The position numbers and the translations under genes are program-made. This document shows, one piece after another, positions 55,601 to 63,219 of a stretch of DNA of 64,000 nucleotides. Below the pieces are notes generated by a model. It saw only the letters and a program-made list of their open reading frames with translations. It was not told the origin of the DNA and searched no databases. Source of the DNA: Aureimonas psammosilenae (GTDB lineage: Bacteria > Pseudomonadota > Alphaproteobacteria > Rhizobiales > Rhizobiaceae); assembly GCF_009176975.1 (NCBI RefSeq), contig NZ_WEZG01000004.1:310001-374000 (forward strand), in the 5' to 3' direction. The stretch's first letter is position 1. Every line of letters begins with the position of its first letter.

Positions 55601-57477
55601 TTGATCGCGTCGTTCTCGATGCGGCCCGCGAAGACCGCCGCGAACGTGTCCTCCAGCGCCCGACCGCCGTCTTCGAGGCGAATGTCGCCGCCGCGCCGAG
55701 GAACAAGGTCCATGTCGTGGAGATGCACCGTGTCGCCGCCCGGCCGGCGGATGCGGAAGGTGCGCTCCGACACGACGGAGAAGCCGAGATTTTCCAGGAT
55801 CGGCACGCGCACCGACAAGGGCACGGCATGGCCGAGATGGTAGATCTTGAGGCGCAGCGCGGAGGTCGGATCGCTCAAGCGGCGGTAGAAGTCGATGGCG
55901 AGGGCGGCGCTGTCGTCGAGCTTCGCGATGCGGCCGGCATCGGTCACGGCTTCCGCCGGCTCGATCACGTCGCGATAGCTGTCGGGCAGGCCCGCCGCGA
56001 GGCCGAGAAGCGCGGGGTCCATGCCGGCGAGCGCTAAAGCGCGGGCGAAATCGTCGGCCCAGGCCCGCGCCAAGGCCGCGACCTCCTCTTCGAGTTCCGC
56101 GACATCGGGCTCCGGCGTCTTGCCGCCGCGCCGTCCGAGAATGAAGTGGATGCGCGCCAGCTCGCCTTCCGGAAAGGCCGGGTAGTAGGTCGTCAGATGC
56201 CCGGCATAGCGCTCGGCCAGAAGCGTGCCGACCCGCTCGGCGAGGCGCGTGTCGTAGCGCTCGCGCGGCACGAAGACGAGAACCGACACGAAGCGGTCGA
56301 AGCGATCGATGCGCGGCAAAACGCGAACGCGCGGGCGCTCGCCGAGATCGAGGATGCGCCCCGCGAAGGCTTCCAGCCGGTCGACGCCGATCTGGAAGAG
56401 ATCGTCGCGCGGATAGGATTCCAGGACGTTGAGAAGCGCCTTGCCGCTATGGGAGGCACGGCGCAGGCCAAAGCGGCGGATGACCTCTTCGACCTTCGGC
56501 CTCAGATACGGGATGGACAGGACGGAGCGCGTATAGGCCGAGGAGGTGAAAAGGCCGACGATGCGGAGTTCCCCCCGGAAGGCGCCGGCCTCGTCGTAGC
56601 GCTTGACGCCGACATAATCGAGATAAGCGCGCCGATGCACCGACGAGCGCGTATTGGCCTTGGTGACGATGAGGGGGGCGGGGGCCGTGAGAAAGGCGCG
56701 GATCTCCGGCGTCGCCTGGACTGGCGCGCCGGGGCGGCCGAGAACGCGCACGCTCGGATCGCGCAGGATGCCGAGGCCCGTATCGCCGCGATCCACCAGA
56801 ACGTCGCCTTCCGCGTCGTCGCCGGCATAGTCGAGCTCGCGAAGGCCGAGGAAGATGAAGTTGTCGGCTATGAGCCATTCCAGGAACTCGATCGCCTCGT
56901 CGACGGCGGCGGAGGCTTCGCTCGCCCCGTTGGCGCGGCGGTTCCCGAGCGTTTCCACCGCCTGACGCACGCGCGCCGTCATGGCCGGAAAATCGCCGAC
57001 GGCGGCGGCCACCTGTTCGAGAATGCGCCGGACGGCGGCTTCGAGGGACGCGTCGCCGGCAGGATCGGGGTCGGGCTCGAAGGCGATCTGGATCAGGCTG
57101 ACCGGGCCGGACGGCGCTTCGATGATCGGGTGGGAAACATAGGCGACGGCGCGGCCGCGCGCGGCGATCTCGGCCGTGACGGAATCGAACAAGAAGGGCA
57201 TGTCGTCGTTGACGACGGTGAGAAGGGCGAGCGGACTGCCGCGCCGCGTCAGGCTTTCGGGCCGCGCGACATGGACGTCGTGGCCGCCGGGGCGATGGCG
57301 GCCGAGGGCGTCGGCCGCCGTTTCGGCCGCAAGGCCAAGGCCGGCGGGGTCGATCGGGCGCAGGTCCTCGGCCGGCGGGCGGGCGAAGAGAAGGGGGCCA
57401 AGCCCGCGCGCCGCTTCGCTCGAAGCCGCTCGTTCCAGCGCCGCGAAGATCGCGGCCTTGCCCTCCATGCCGGTCAT
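52645..57477 (-). CDS. gdh: NAD-specific glutamate dehydrogenase, large (180-kDa) type
   Basis: 1610-residue GDH180-class enzyme catalysing NAD-dependent oxidative deamination of glutamate. Long N-terminal regulatory region ([32 protein letters not shown]), with ACT-like stretches; the catalytic core lies around residues 770-1170 with [38 protein letters not shown] (in parts), [15 protein letters not shown], and the dinucleotide-binding [16 protein letters not shown]. ATG at 57477 follows AAGGGGGA; a longer start at 57516 lacks a site. A parS-like sequence lies inside and encodes VSRET. Usual length for the family, no frameshift seen. Confidence 0.95.
   Translation of the reverse strand: [1610 protein letters not shown]
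52990..53005. promoter_or_regulatory. parS: parS-like site inside the NAD-GDH gene
   Basis: CGTTTCACGTGAAACA matches 15 of 16 consensus positions. It lies in coding sequence (residues VSRET, as in the site in rsmG), 42 kb from that site. ParB binding is likely by sequence but not shown. Confidence 0.75.
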
Positions 57478-57545
57478 GCCAGTCGTCCCCCTTGCGAATG
57501 CCCGTAACAACAGCAATGTGGGCCGTGATCGCGGGTGGCAAGCTA

Positions 57546-57743
57546 AGAGTGCCTAACAAAACCTCGCGGGGTCGGCTGGCCGGGTCTTTCCGTCGCCCGA
57601 AGGGGCGAGCCGCTTGTCTCGCCCCGTCCGCATGGACCGTTGCCAATCCTCGCCGATGCCGCCGGCATCGACTGCGTTTGGCGCCTTGCGGGCAACAAAA
57701 ATCCCTTGGCCATCCTCCGCCCGGAGGTATTGTTAGGCACTCT
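57546..57743. repeat. Palindromic intergenic element (type E)
   Basis: 198-bp element with 20-base inverted ends (AGAGTGCCTAACAAAACCTC at the left, complement with one difference at the right). It differs in end sequence from copies A-C but has the same AGAG...CTCT outer bases. Between NAD-GDH and the small membrane protein gene. Confidence 0.7.
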
Positions 57744-57808
57744 AAAATCGTCGCGCGACAGGTGTACGACTTGCCCTCGGATGCCGATTGCGTCAGGATT
57801 TCCCGGCC

Positions 57809-58081
57809 ATGCGACAGGTCCCCCACGACAATCCCCGAGACGCGGAAGACGCAGCGCGCCTCGCCGAATCCGCTGCGATCCTGAAACGCGTGCGCCAGGA
57901 AACCGAGCCGCAGGTCGGCGCGCATGTCGCCAGCATGGCGACGGGCGCCGTTGCCCATTTCGCCGCCCGCGACGCGGACCAGAGCGACCGCCTGGAGGTG
58001 ATCGGTACGCGGATCGGGCGCGTTGCCGGGCTCGTCGGTTTTCTCCTTCTCGGCCTCGCCCTTCTGTCGCAACTCGCATGA
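57809..58081 (+). CDS. Small membrane-anchored protein, function unknown
   Basis: 90-residue protein with a soluble helical N-terminal part (DAEDAARLAESAAILKRVRQETEP, VGAHVASMATGAVAHFAARDADQ) and one C-terminal transmembrane segment (IGRVAGLVGFLLLGLALLSQLA), i.e. a tail-anchored or inner-membrane protein. ATG at 57809 was chosen; a TTG at 57788 would add seven residues. Its stop overlaps the pyridoxal kinase start by four bases (ATGA), so the two are coupled. Not recognised. Confidence 0.6.
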   Translation: MRQVPHDNPRDAEDAARLAESAAILKRVRQETEPQVGAHVASMATGAVAHFAARDADQSDRLEVIGTRIGRVAGLVGFLLLGLALLSQLA

Positions 58082-58962
58082 GCGGGACGAGACGCCCTGA
58101 CAAGGCGGCGGTGATCGCCATCTCCAGCCATGTGGTGCGCGGCACGGTGGGCAACCGCGCCGCCGTTTTCGCGCTGGAAACGCTCGGCCATCCGGTCTGG
58201 TCCGTGCCGACCGTGACGCTGCCCTGGCATCCGGGCCACGGACCCTCGACGCGCATCGTGCCCCCAGTGGCCGATTTCGCCTCCATGATGGCCGATCTCG
58301 AACGCGCGCCCTGGCTCGGCGAGGTCGGCGCGGTTCTCACCGGCTATTTCGGCTCGCCCGAGCAGATCGAGCCGACGGCCCGGCTCGTGGAAGCGGTGAA
58401 GCGCGCCAATCCAAACGCGCTCTACGTGCTGGACCCCGTGACGGGCGACGGCGGACGATTGTATCAGCCGGAAGAAACGCTTGCCGGCATCCGCGACCGC
58501 CTCGTGCCGCTCGCCGATATCGCGACGCCGAACCGGTTCGAGCTGGAATTCCTGATCGGCCAGGAGCTTTCCACCAATGCCGAACTCGTGGAAGCGGCCT
58601 TGTCGCTCGGGCCCTCGACGGTGGTGGTGACCTCGGCCTTTTCGCTTCTGAAAGGGGGCACCGGCAACCTTCTGGTAGACGGCCGGCAGGCGCTTCTCGC
58701 CGAGCATCGCGAGATCGCACGGGCCCCGCACGGGCTCGGCGACCTCACCGCCGCCGTTCTTCTGGCGCGAACGTTGAGCGAGATGCCGACCGATAAGGCG
58801 CTGCAGACGACGACTGCCGCCGTCTACGAGATCCTGGCGCGCACCACGACGCGCGGCGCGGACGAACTGACGCTGGAAACCGACACGGACAGCCTCAAAC
58901 ATCCCATGGCCATGGTGCAGATGCGCCGGCTCGGCCTGCCGATCGGCGACCGGCGCGCTTGA
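58078..58962 (+). CDS. pdxY: Pyridoxal kinase
   Basis: 294-residue ribokinase-fold kinase that phosphorylates pyridoxal. Motifs: AVIAISSHVVRGTVGNRAAVFALETLG at the N-terminus, VLTGYFGSPEQIEPTARLVEAVK, YVLDPVTGDGGRLY, ATPNRFELEFLIG and the C-terminal GLGDLTAAVLLARTL with the catalytic Asp of the GxGD motif (here GLGD). Length and motifs fit PdxY rather than PdxK of eukaryotes. Start is ATG at 58078 overlapping the preceding gene; its own stop overlaps the TTG start of the DUF429 gene. Confidence 0.92.
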   Translation: MSGTRRPDKAAVIAISSHVVRGTVGNRAAVFALETLGHPVWSVPTVTLPWHPGHGPSTRIVPPVADFASMMADLERAPWLGEVGAVLTGYFGSPEQIEPTARLVEAVKRANPNALYVLDPVTGDGGRLYQPEETLAGIRDRLVPLADIATPNRFELEFLIGQELSTNAELVEAALSLGPSTVVVTSAFSLLKGGTGNLLVDGRQALLAEHREIARAPHGLGDLTAAVLLARTLSEMPTDKALQTTTAAVYEILARTTTRGADELTLETDTDSLKHPMAMVQMRRLGLPIGDRRA

Positions 58963-59720
58963 ACCGGACGCTCGCCGGCGTCGACGGCTGCCGCGCGGGA
59001 TGGATCGCGGCGGTGCGAGACGGAAACGGGCAACTCGCGTCCCGCGTTTTTCCCGCCTTCGCCGAACTCGTCGCGGGGTTGGGACCGGGCGCGGTGATCG
59101 CGGTGGATATGCCGATCGGACTGCCGGAGCGCATCCAAGGGACGGGGCGCGTCGCCGAACAAGCGGGACGGGCGGTTCTCACCAAACGGAAATCGAGCCT
59201 GTTCTCCATTCCCGCCCGTGCGGCGGTGGAAGCTTCCACTGGCCCGCTTCGTGATCCGGCGGAGCGCAAGGCGGCGTGGGACAGGGCCTGCCGCCTCGCC
59301 CGGTCCTTGTCGGACCCGCCGCGCGCTTTTTCCATCCAGGCCTTCGGCATCCTGCCCAAGATCGCGGAAATCGACTGCCTGCTTCGCGCGGAGCCGGAGC
59401 TTGCGGCCCGAGTGATCGAAAGCCACCCCGAAATCGCTTTCGCCGTGTTGAACGAAGGGGCGGAAATGCGCCATCCGAAGAAGCAGCGCGACGGCGGCGC
59501 ATGGCCGGGCCTCGCCGAACGATGCGCCGTGCTTCTTGGCAAAGGGCTTGCTGCCGAATTTCTCGATCGAAGCCTGCCGCGCGGCACCGGGCGCGACGAC
59601 TGGCTGGACGCCTGCGCGCTTCTCTTGGTGGCCGAGCGTTACGCGAGGGGAGAAGCTCGATCCTATCCCGACCCGCCCGGACGGGACGCGCACGGACTGC
59701 CGATCACGATCTGGGCTTGA
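58959..59720 (+). CDS. DUF429 domain protein
   Basis: 253-residue protein of the DUF429 family, an RNase H-like fold. N-terminus TLAGVDGCRAGWIAAVRDG carries the first acidic residue; AVIAVDMPIGLPER and SHPEIAFAVLN contain other conserved acidic positions; GRDDWLDACALLLVAERYARG near the C-terminus is typical. Function unknown. Start is a TTG at 58959 overlapping the pdxY stop. It ends three bases before the convergent LysE-type gene. Third member of the overlapping unit that starts at 57809. Confidence 0.85.
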   Translation: MNRTLAGVDGCRAGWIAAVRDGNGQLASRVFPAFAELVAGLGPGAVIAVDMPIGLPERIQGTGRVAEQAGRAVLTKRKSSLFSIPARAAVEASTGPLRDPAERKAAWDRACRLARSLSDPPRAFSIQAFGILPKIAEIDCLLRAEPELAARVIESHPEIAFAVLNEGAEMRHPKKQRDGGAWPGLAERCAVLLGKGLAAEFLDRSLPRGTGRDDWLDACALLLVAERYARGEARSYPDPPGRDAHGLPITIWA

Positions 59721-59722
59721 GT

Positions 59723-60334
59723 TCATCTTTCCGCCGAGGTGAGCTTCAAGGCGAGACCGACAAAGGCTGCGGCAAAGGCGCGACGCATCCAGGTGATGAC
59801 GCTCGGCCGTTCCGTCACATGACGGCGCACCGCTGCTGCGAAGCAGCCGTAAACCACGAAGACCGCGAAGGTCATCAACATGAAGACGAGTGAGAGCTTC
59901 CCCATCGCGAGAACCGGTTGCATCTCGTGCGGCCCCACGAATTGCGGCAGGAAGGCGAAAAAGAAGATCGAAAGCTTCGGGTTGAGGATGTTCACCAGAA
60001 CTGCGGAAACCAGAACCTGGCGGGTCGATCGGTCGGTATTCGCGCTTTCAATTCTCAGGGTGCCGCCTTCCCGAAGCACGCTCCAAGCCATGAAAAGAAG
60101 GTAGGCGACGCCAGCATACCGGATCGCTTCGAAGGCGAGAGCGCTGGCATGAAGCAATGCCGCTAACCCCGTCATGGCGGCCACCATTTGAGGGATGATG
60201 CCGAGCGTGCAACCAAAGGCCGCCAGAACGGCCGCATGCCAGCCGCGCGACAACCCCGCGGCGAGGGTCACGAGAACGCCTGTCCCGGGCGAGGCGATGA
60301 CGATCAAGGAGGTAAGAAGAAACTCGGGTCCCAT
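59723..60334 (-). CDS. LysE family amino-acid exporter
   Basis: 203-residue membrane protein of the LysE/RhtB family with six hydrophobic segments. The N-terminal LLTSLIVIASPGTGVLVTLAAGLSRGWHAAVLAAFGCTLG has the conserved PG-x-x-x-x-x-x-x-x-x-x-G-R-x-x-G pattern, and the middle NILNPKLSIFFFAFLPQF is diagnostic (NPK). Such proteins export amino acids or homoserine lactones; the substrate is unknown. ATG at 60334 follows AGGAAA. Divergent from carbonic anhydrase. Confidence 0.92.
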   Translation of the reverse strand: MGPEFLLTSLIVIASPGTGVLVTLAAGLSRGWHAAVLAAFGCTLGIIPQMVAAMTGLAALLHASALAFEAIRYAGVAYLLFMAWSVLREGGTLRIESANTDRSTRQVLVSAVLVNILNPKLSIFFFAFLPQFVGPHEMQPVLAMGKLSLVFMLMTFAVFVVYGCFAAAVRRHVTERPSVITWMRRAFAAAFVGLALKLTSAER

Positions 60335-60412
60335 CGGCGGTTTCCTATGATCAGGGTATCGGTGCCTGCATTGGGAATTGCAACACGTCGCCGTGCCACC
60401 CGTTTTCCGAAC

Positions 60413-60463
60413 AAGCGAACTCTCCGCCGTTCGCTTGACGCACCGCAACATCGTTCCTAACTC
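60413..60463 (+). promoter_or_regulatory. Candidate promoter with inverted repeat upstream of carbonic anhydrase
   Basis: TTGACG (60435-60440), 17 bases, TAACTC (60458-60463). An inverted repeat AAGCGAAC (60413-60420) / GTTCGCTT (60429-60436) with an eight-base spacer overlaps the -35 element, which would suit a repressor or activator site. The start of transcription would lie about 20 bases before the ATG at 60491. Confidence 0.5.
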
Positions 60464-60490
60464 GCCAGCAAACGAAGATCAGAGGTTTTC

Positions 60491-61147
60491 ATGGCGCTGC
60501 TTCCCGACCATCTGCTCGCTGGGCACGAGAGCTTCATGGAAGGACGCTACGCCGCCGAGGAAGCGCGCTATCGCGCTTTGGCGCGCGAGGGGCAGGCACC
60601 CGAAACGCTGGTGATCGCCTGCTGCGACTCGCGCGCGGCGCCCGAAACCATCTTCGACGCGGCGCCGGGCGAACTCTTCGTGGTGCGCAACGTCGCCAAT
60701 CTCGTGCCGCCCTTCGGGCCGAACGAGGATTACCACGGCACGTCCGCAGCCATCGAGTTCGCGGTGGTCGGCCTCAAGGTCAAGAACATCCTGATCCTCG
60801 GCCATGGCCGCTGCGGCGGCATCAAGGCGGCCTTGACGACGGGGGGCGAGCCCTTGTCGCCCGCCGACTTCATCGGCCGCTGGATGAGCCTCGTCACCGA
60901 GCCGGCAAAAAGCGTCAACGCGCTGGAGCACCTGACGACGGGCGAGCGCCAGACCGCGCTGGAGCGCATCTCGATCCGCTATTCCATCGCCAATCTGCGC
61001 TCGTTTCCTTACGTCGCCGAGCGCGAGGCGGCGGGGGAACTCGCGATCCACGGTGCATGGTTCGATATTTCCACCGGCGAGCTTTGGGCGATGGACACCG
61101 AGACCGGCGACTTCCGCCGCCCGAAGGTGGAAGACGCGGCGGCCTGA
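60491..61147 (+). CDS. Beta-class carbonic anhydrase
   Basis: 218-residue zinc enzyme that hydrates CO2. Zinc ligands: the CxDSR motif at residues 45-48 (ACCDSRAAPE), and HxxC in LILGHGRCGG near residues 104-107. Other typical stretches: GELFVVRNVANLVPP, TSAAIEFAVVGLKVKNI, and IHGAWFDISTGELW. Length is usual. ATG at 60491 follows AGAGG. It has its own promoter with a possible operator and is divergent from the LysE-type gene. Confidence 0.96.
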   Translation: MALLPDHLLAGHESFMEGRYAAEEARYRALAREGQAPETLVIACCDSRAAPETIFDAAPGELFVVRNVANLVPPFGPNEDYHGTSAAIEFAVVGLKVKNILILGHGRCGGIKAALTTGGEPLSPADFIGRWMSLVTEPAKSVNALEHLTTGERQTALERISIRYSIANLRSFPYVAEREAAGELAIHGAWFDISTGELWAMDTETGDFRRPKVEDAAA

Positions 61148-61379
61148 CGCGGGTTCTTCCCGGGCGTTCCGGCGCGGGCAAGACGGCAACGGTCGAGCCT
61201 TTTCGGTGGCCTTGCGAGCGCGAGGCTGTTGACGCCTCGACTTTATGATAAATCTTTGCGGATATCGTCCGGCCCGTTTTTTGATCGCGGCTCGATCGCC
61301 TTTCGAAAAGGCCGGCGGCTGAATGGGGACGACGGGCCCGACCGCCGAGCGGCGAGCGGCCTTTTTGGGGATCGGGTGC

Positions 61380-61934
61380 ATGAAGCAGTTCTTGAGGTCG
61401 GGCGCCGCGATGGCGGTACTTGCCGCGCTGGCGGCCTGCCAGAGCGCCTCGCCCGCCGCCGATTACGGGCGTCCCGCGCCCTTGACCGCCGCGCCCAGCG
61501 GCGTCGTCCAGTCGAGCCAGCTTCCCCCGCCGCCCCCGCCTCCGCCCCCGGTGGAGCAGGCCGCGATCCCGCCGGCCTCGCCGGTGACGGCCTCTTCCGC
61601 CGCGCCCGCCACGCCCGGCGCGGCGTCGGCTCCCGCGCAGACCGCCTCCGCCGAGCCGTTGAAGCGCGAAGGCCTCGTCGGAGCCTGGAAGGTTTCGGCC
61701 GGCGGCGGCTCCTGCCAGATCTTCATGGCGCTGACGAAATGGACCGGCGGTTATCGCGCCGCCTCGCGCGGTTGTCCGGGGCAGGTGGCCGATGTCACCG
61801 CCTGGGACGTGTCGGGCAACTCGGTCGTCCTGAAGGATTCGGGCGGCTCCACGGTGGCCAACCTGTCCTCGTCGGGCGGCACGCGCTACGACGGCTCGAC
61901 CTCCGGCGGCCAGCAGATCAGCCTTTACCGCTGA
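61380..61934 (+). CDS. AprI/Inh-type metalloprotease inhibitor domain lipoprotein (Omp19-like)
   Basis: 184 residues. Signal peptide ending in a lipobox (VLAALAACQS, Cys near residue 20) leads to an outer-membrane lipoprotein. Residues 45-95 are Pro/Ala-rich (QLPPPPPPPPPVEQAA). The C-terminal 95 residues are a small beta-barrel (LVGAWKVSAGGGSCQIFMALTKW, ASRGCPGQVADVTAWDVSGNSVVLKDSGG) of the protease-inhibitor family found in Brucella Omp19, with two cysteines that may form a disulfide. ATG at 61380 follows GGGGATCGG; an upstream in-frame start at 61323 would disrupt the signal peptide. Confidence 0.85.
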   Translation: MKQFLRSGAAMAVLAALAACQSASPAADYGRPAPLTAAPSGVVQSSQLPPPPPPPPPVEQAAIPPASPVTASSAAPATPGAASAPAQTASAEPLKREGLVGAWKVSAGGGSCQIFMALTKWTGGYRAASRGCPGQVADVTAWDVSGNSVVLKDSGGSTVANLSSSGGTRYDGSTSGGQQISLYR

Positions 61935-62058
61935 ACGGCCGATTGATAGGCCTTCGCGCCAGGGCATGAGTGCCGGCAGCTTTCCGACGGTCGCGCATCT
62001 TCGACCGTCGGGAAGCGAAGCGCCGCGCCATGCTTCCATGCCGCGACCCGAGCCGTTC

Positions 62059-63219
62059 ATGACCGCCTATGATCCCCGATCCGCGCCGCGTCCCGGCAAT
62101 GTGCGCCAAAGCCTGGAGCGGCTGATCGCATCCGGCGAGATCGAGGCGGACGGCAACCAGCGCCGCCTCGCCGACCGCCTCGACCGTCTCGACAAGGATC
62201 TGTCCGCCACCTCCCTCGCGGCCAAAAGCAGCGCGCTCGGCTGGCTGTTCGGGCGCTCGAAGCCCGCGGAAGCGGCGAAGGGCGTCTACATCTACGGCGA
62301 GGTCGGGCGCGGCAAGACCATGCTGATGGACATCTTCTTCCGGCACGCCAGCGCCGGAAAGAAGCGGCGCGTTCATTTCCACGCCTTCATGGGCGAGGTT
62401 CACGAGGCGATCGGCCGGCATCGGAAGGCGGTGGCGGCGGGCAGCGTCTCGGGGGGCGATCCGATCCCGCCGGTGGCTGCCGAGCTTGCCGCCAAGGCGC
62501 AGCTTCTGTGCTTCGACGAGTTCACCGTCACCGACATCGCCGACGCCACCATCCTGTCGCGGCTTTTCGGCGCCCTGTTCGAGGCGGGAACCGTTCTCGT
62601 CGCCACCTCCAACGTCGCCCCGGACGATCTTTACCGCGACGGACTGAAGCGCGGCGACTTCCTGCCTTTCATCGACCTTTTGAAGCGGCATGTGGACGTT
62701 CTGAAGCTCGACGGGGCGGAGGACTACCGCCTGGCGACGATCGGCCAGGAGAACCTCTATGTCACGCCCCTCGGCCCGGACGCCGACCGGATGATGGACG
62801 AGACCTTCCGCGTGCTTCTGGCCGGCGACAAGCCGAAGCCCGCGTCCTTGTCGGTGAAGGGCCGCACGCTCGGGGTGCCGGCGGCCGGCAACGGCGTCGC
62901 GCGCTTTTCCTTCGACGACCTGATGCGCCGCCCGCTCGGCGCGGAGGATTTCCTCGCGATCGCGGCGCGGTTTCATACGGTGGTTCTCGACCGCGTGCCG
63001 GTGATGGGATTGCCGGAACGCAACGAGGCCAAGCGGCTGATCCTTCTCGTGGACGCGCTCTACGACGCGCGCCGGCGCATCGTTCTGTCCGCCGAAGGGC
63101 CGGTCGAGAAGCTCTATACCGCGCCGAAGGGAACGGAAGCCTTCGAGTTTCAGCGCACCGTGTCGCGCCTCATCGAGATGCGCTCGGCGAGCTATGGCGA
63201 AGGCGAGGCGGCGGGCTGA
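62059..63219 (+). CDS. zapE: Cell division protein ZapE (AFG1-like ATPase)
   Basis: 386-residue AFG1-family P-loop ATPase. Motifs: SLERLIASGEIEADGNQRRLADRLDRL at the N-terminus, Walker A IYGEVGRGKTMLMDIFF near residue 75, RVHFHAFMGEVHEAIGRHR, Walker B LLCFDEFTVTDIADATIL near residue 150, and sensor-like VATSNVAPDDLYRDGL. In E. coli ZapE acts at the Z-ring late in division. The start is uncertain: ATG at 62059, with in-frame ATGs at 62038 and 61966. The typical family length supports 62059. mdh follows after 341 bases. Confidence 0.93.
   Translation: MTAYDPRSAPRPGNVRQSLERLIASGEIEADGNQRRLADRLDRLDKDLSATSLAAKSSALGWLFGRSKPAEAAKGVYIYGEVGRGKTMLMDIFFRHASAGKKRRVHFHAFMGEVHEAIGRHRKAVAAGSVSGGDPIPPVAAELAAKAQLLCFDEFTVTDIADATILSRLFGALFEAGTVLVATSNVAPDDLYRDGLKRGDFLPFIDLLKRHVDVLKLDGAEDYRLATIGQENLYVTPLGPDADRMMDETFRVLLAGDKPKPASLSVKGRTLGVPAAGNGVARFSFDDLMRRPLGAEDFLAIAARFHTVVLDRVPVMGLPERNEAKRLILLVDALYDARRRIVLSAEGPVEKLYTAPKGTEAFEFQRTVSRLIEMRSASYGEGEAAG

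Noticed and set aside
54187-56037. 616-codon plus-strand frame over the NAD-GDH gene
   Set aside because: Antisense of the conserved dehydrogenase core.
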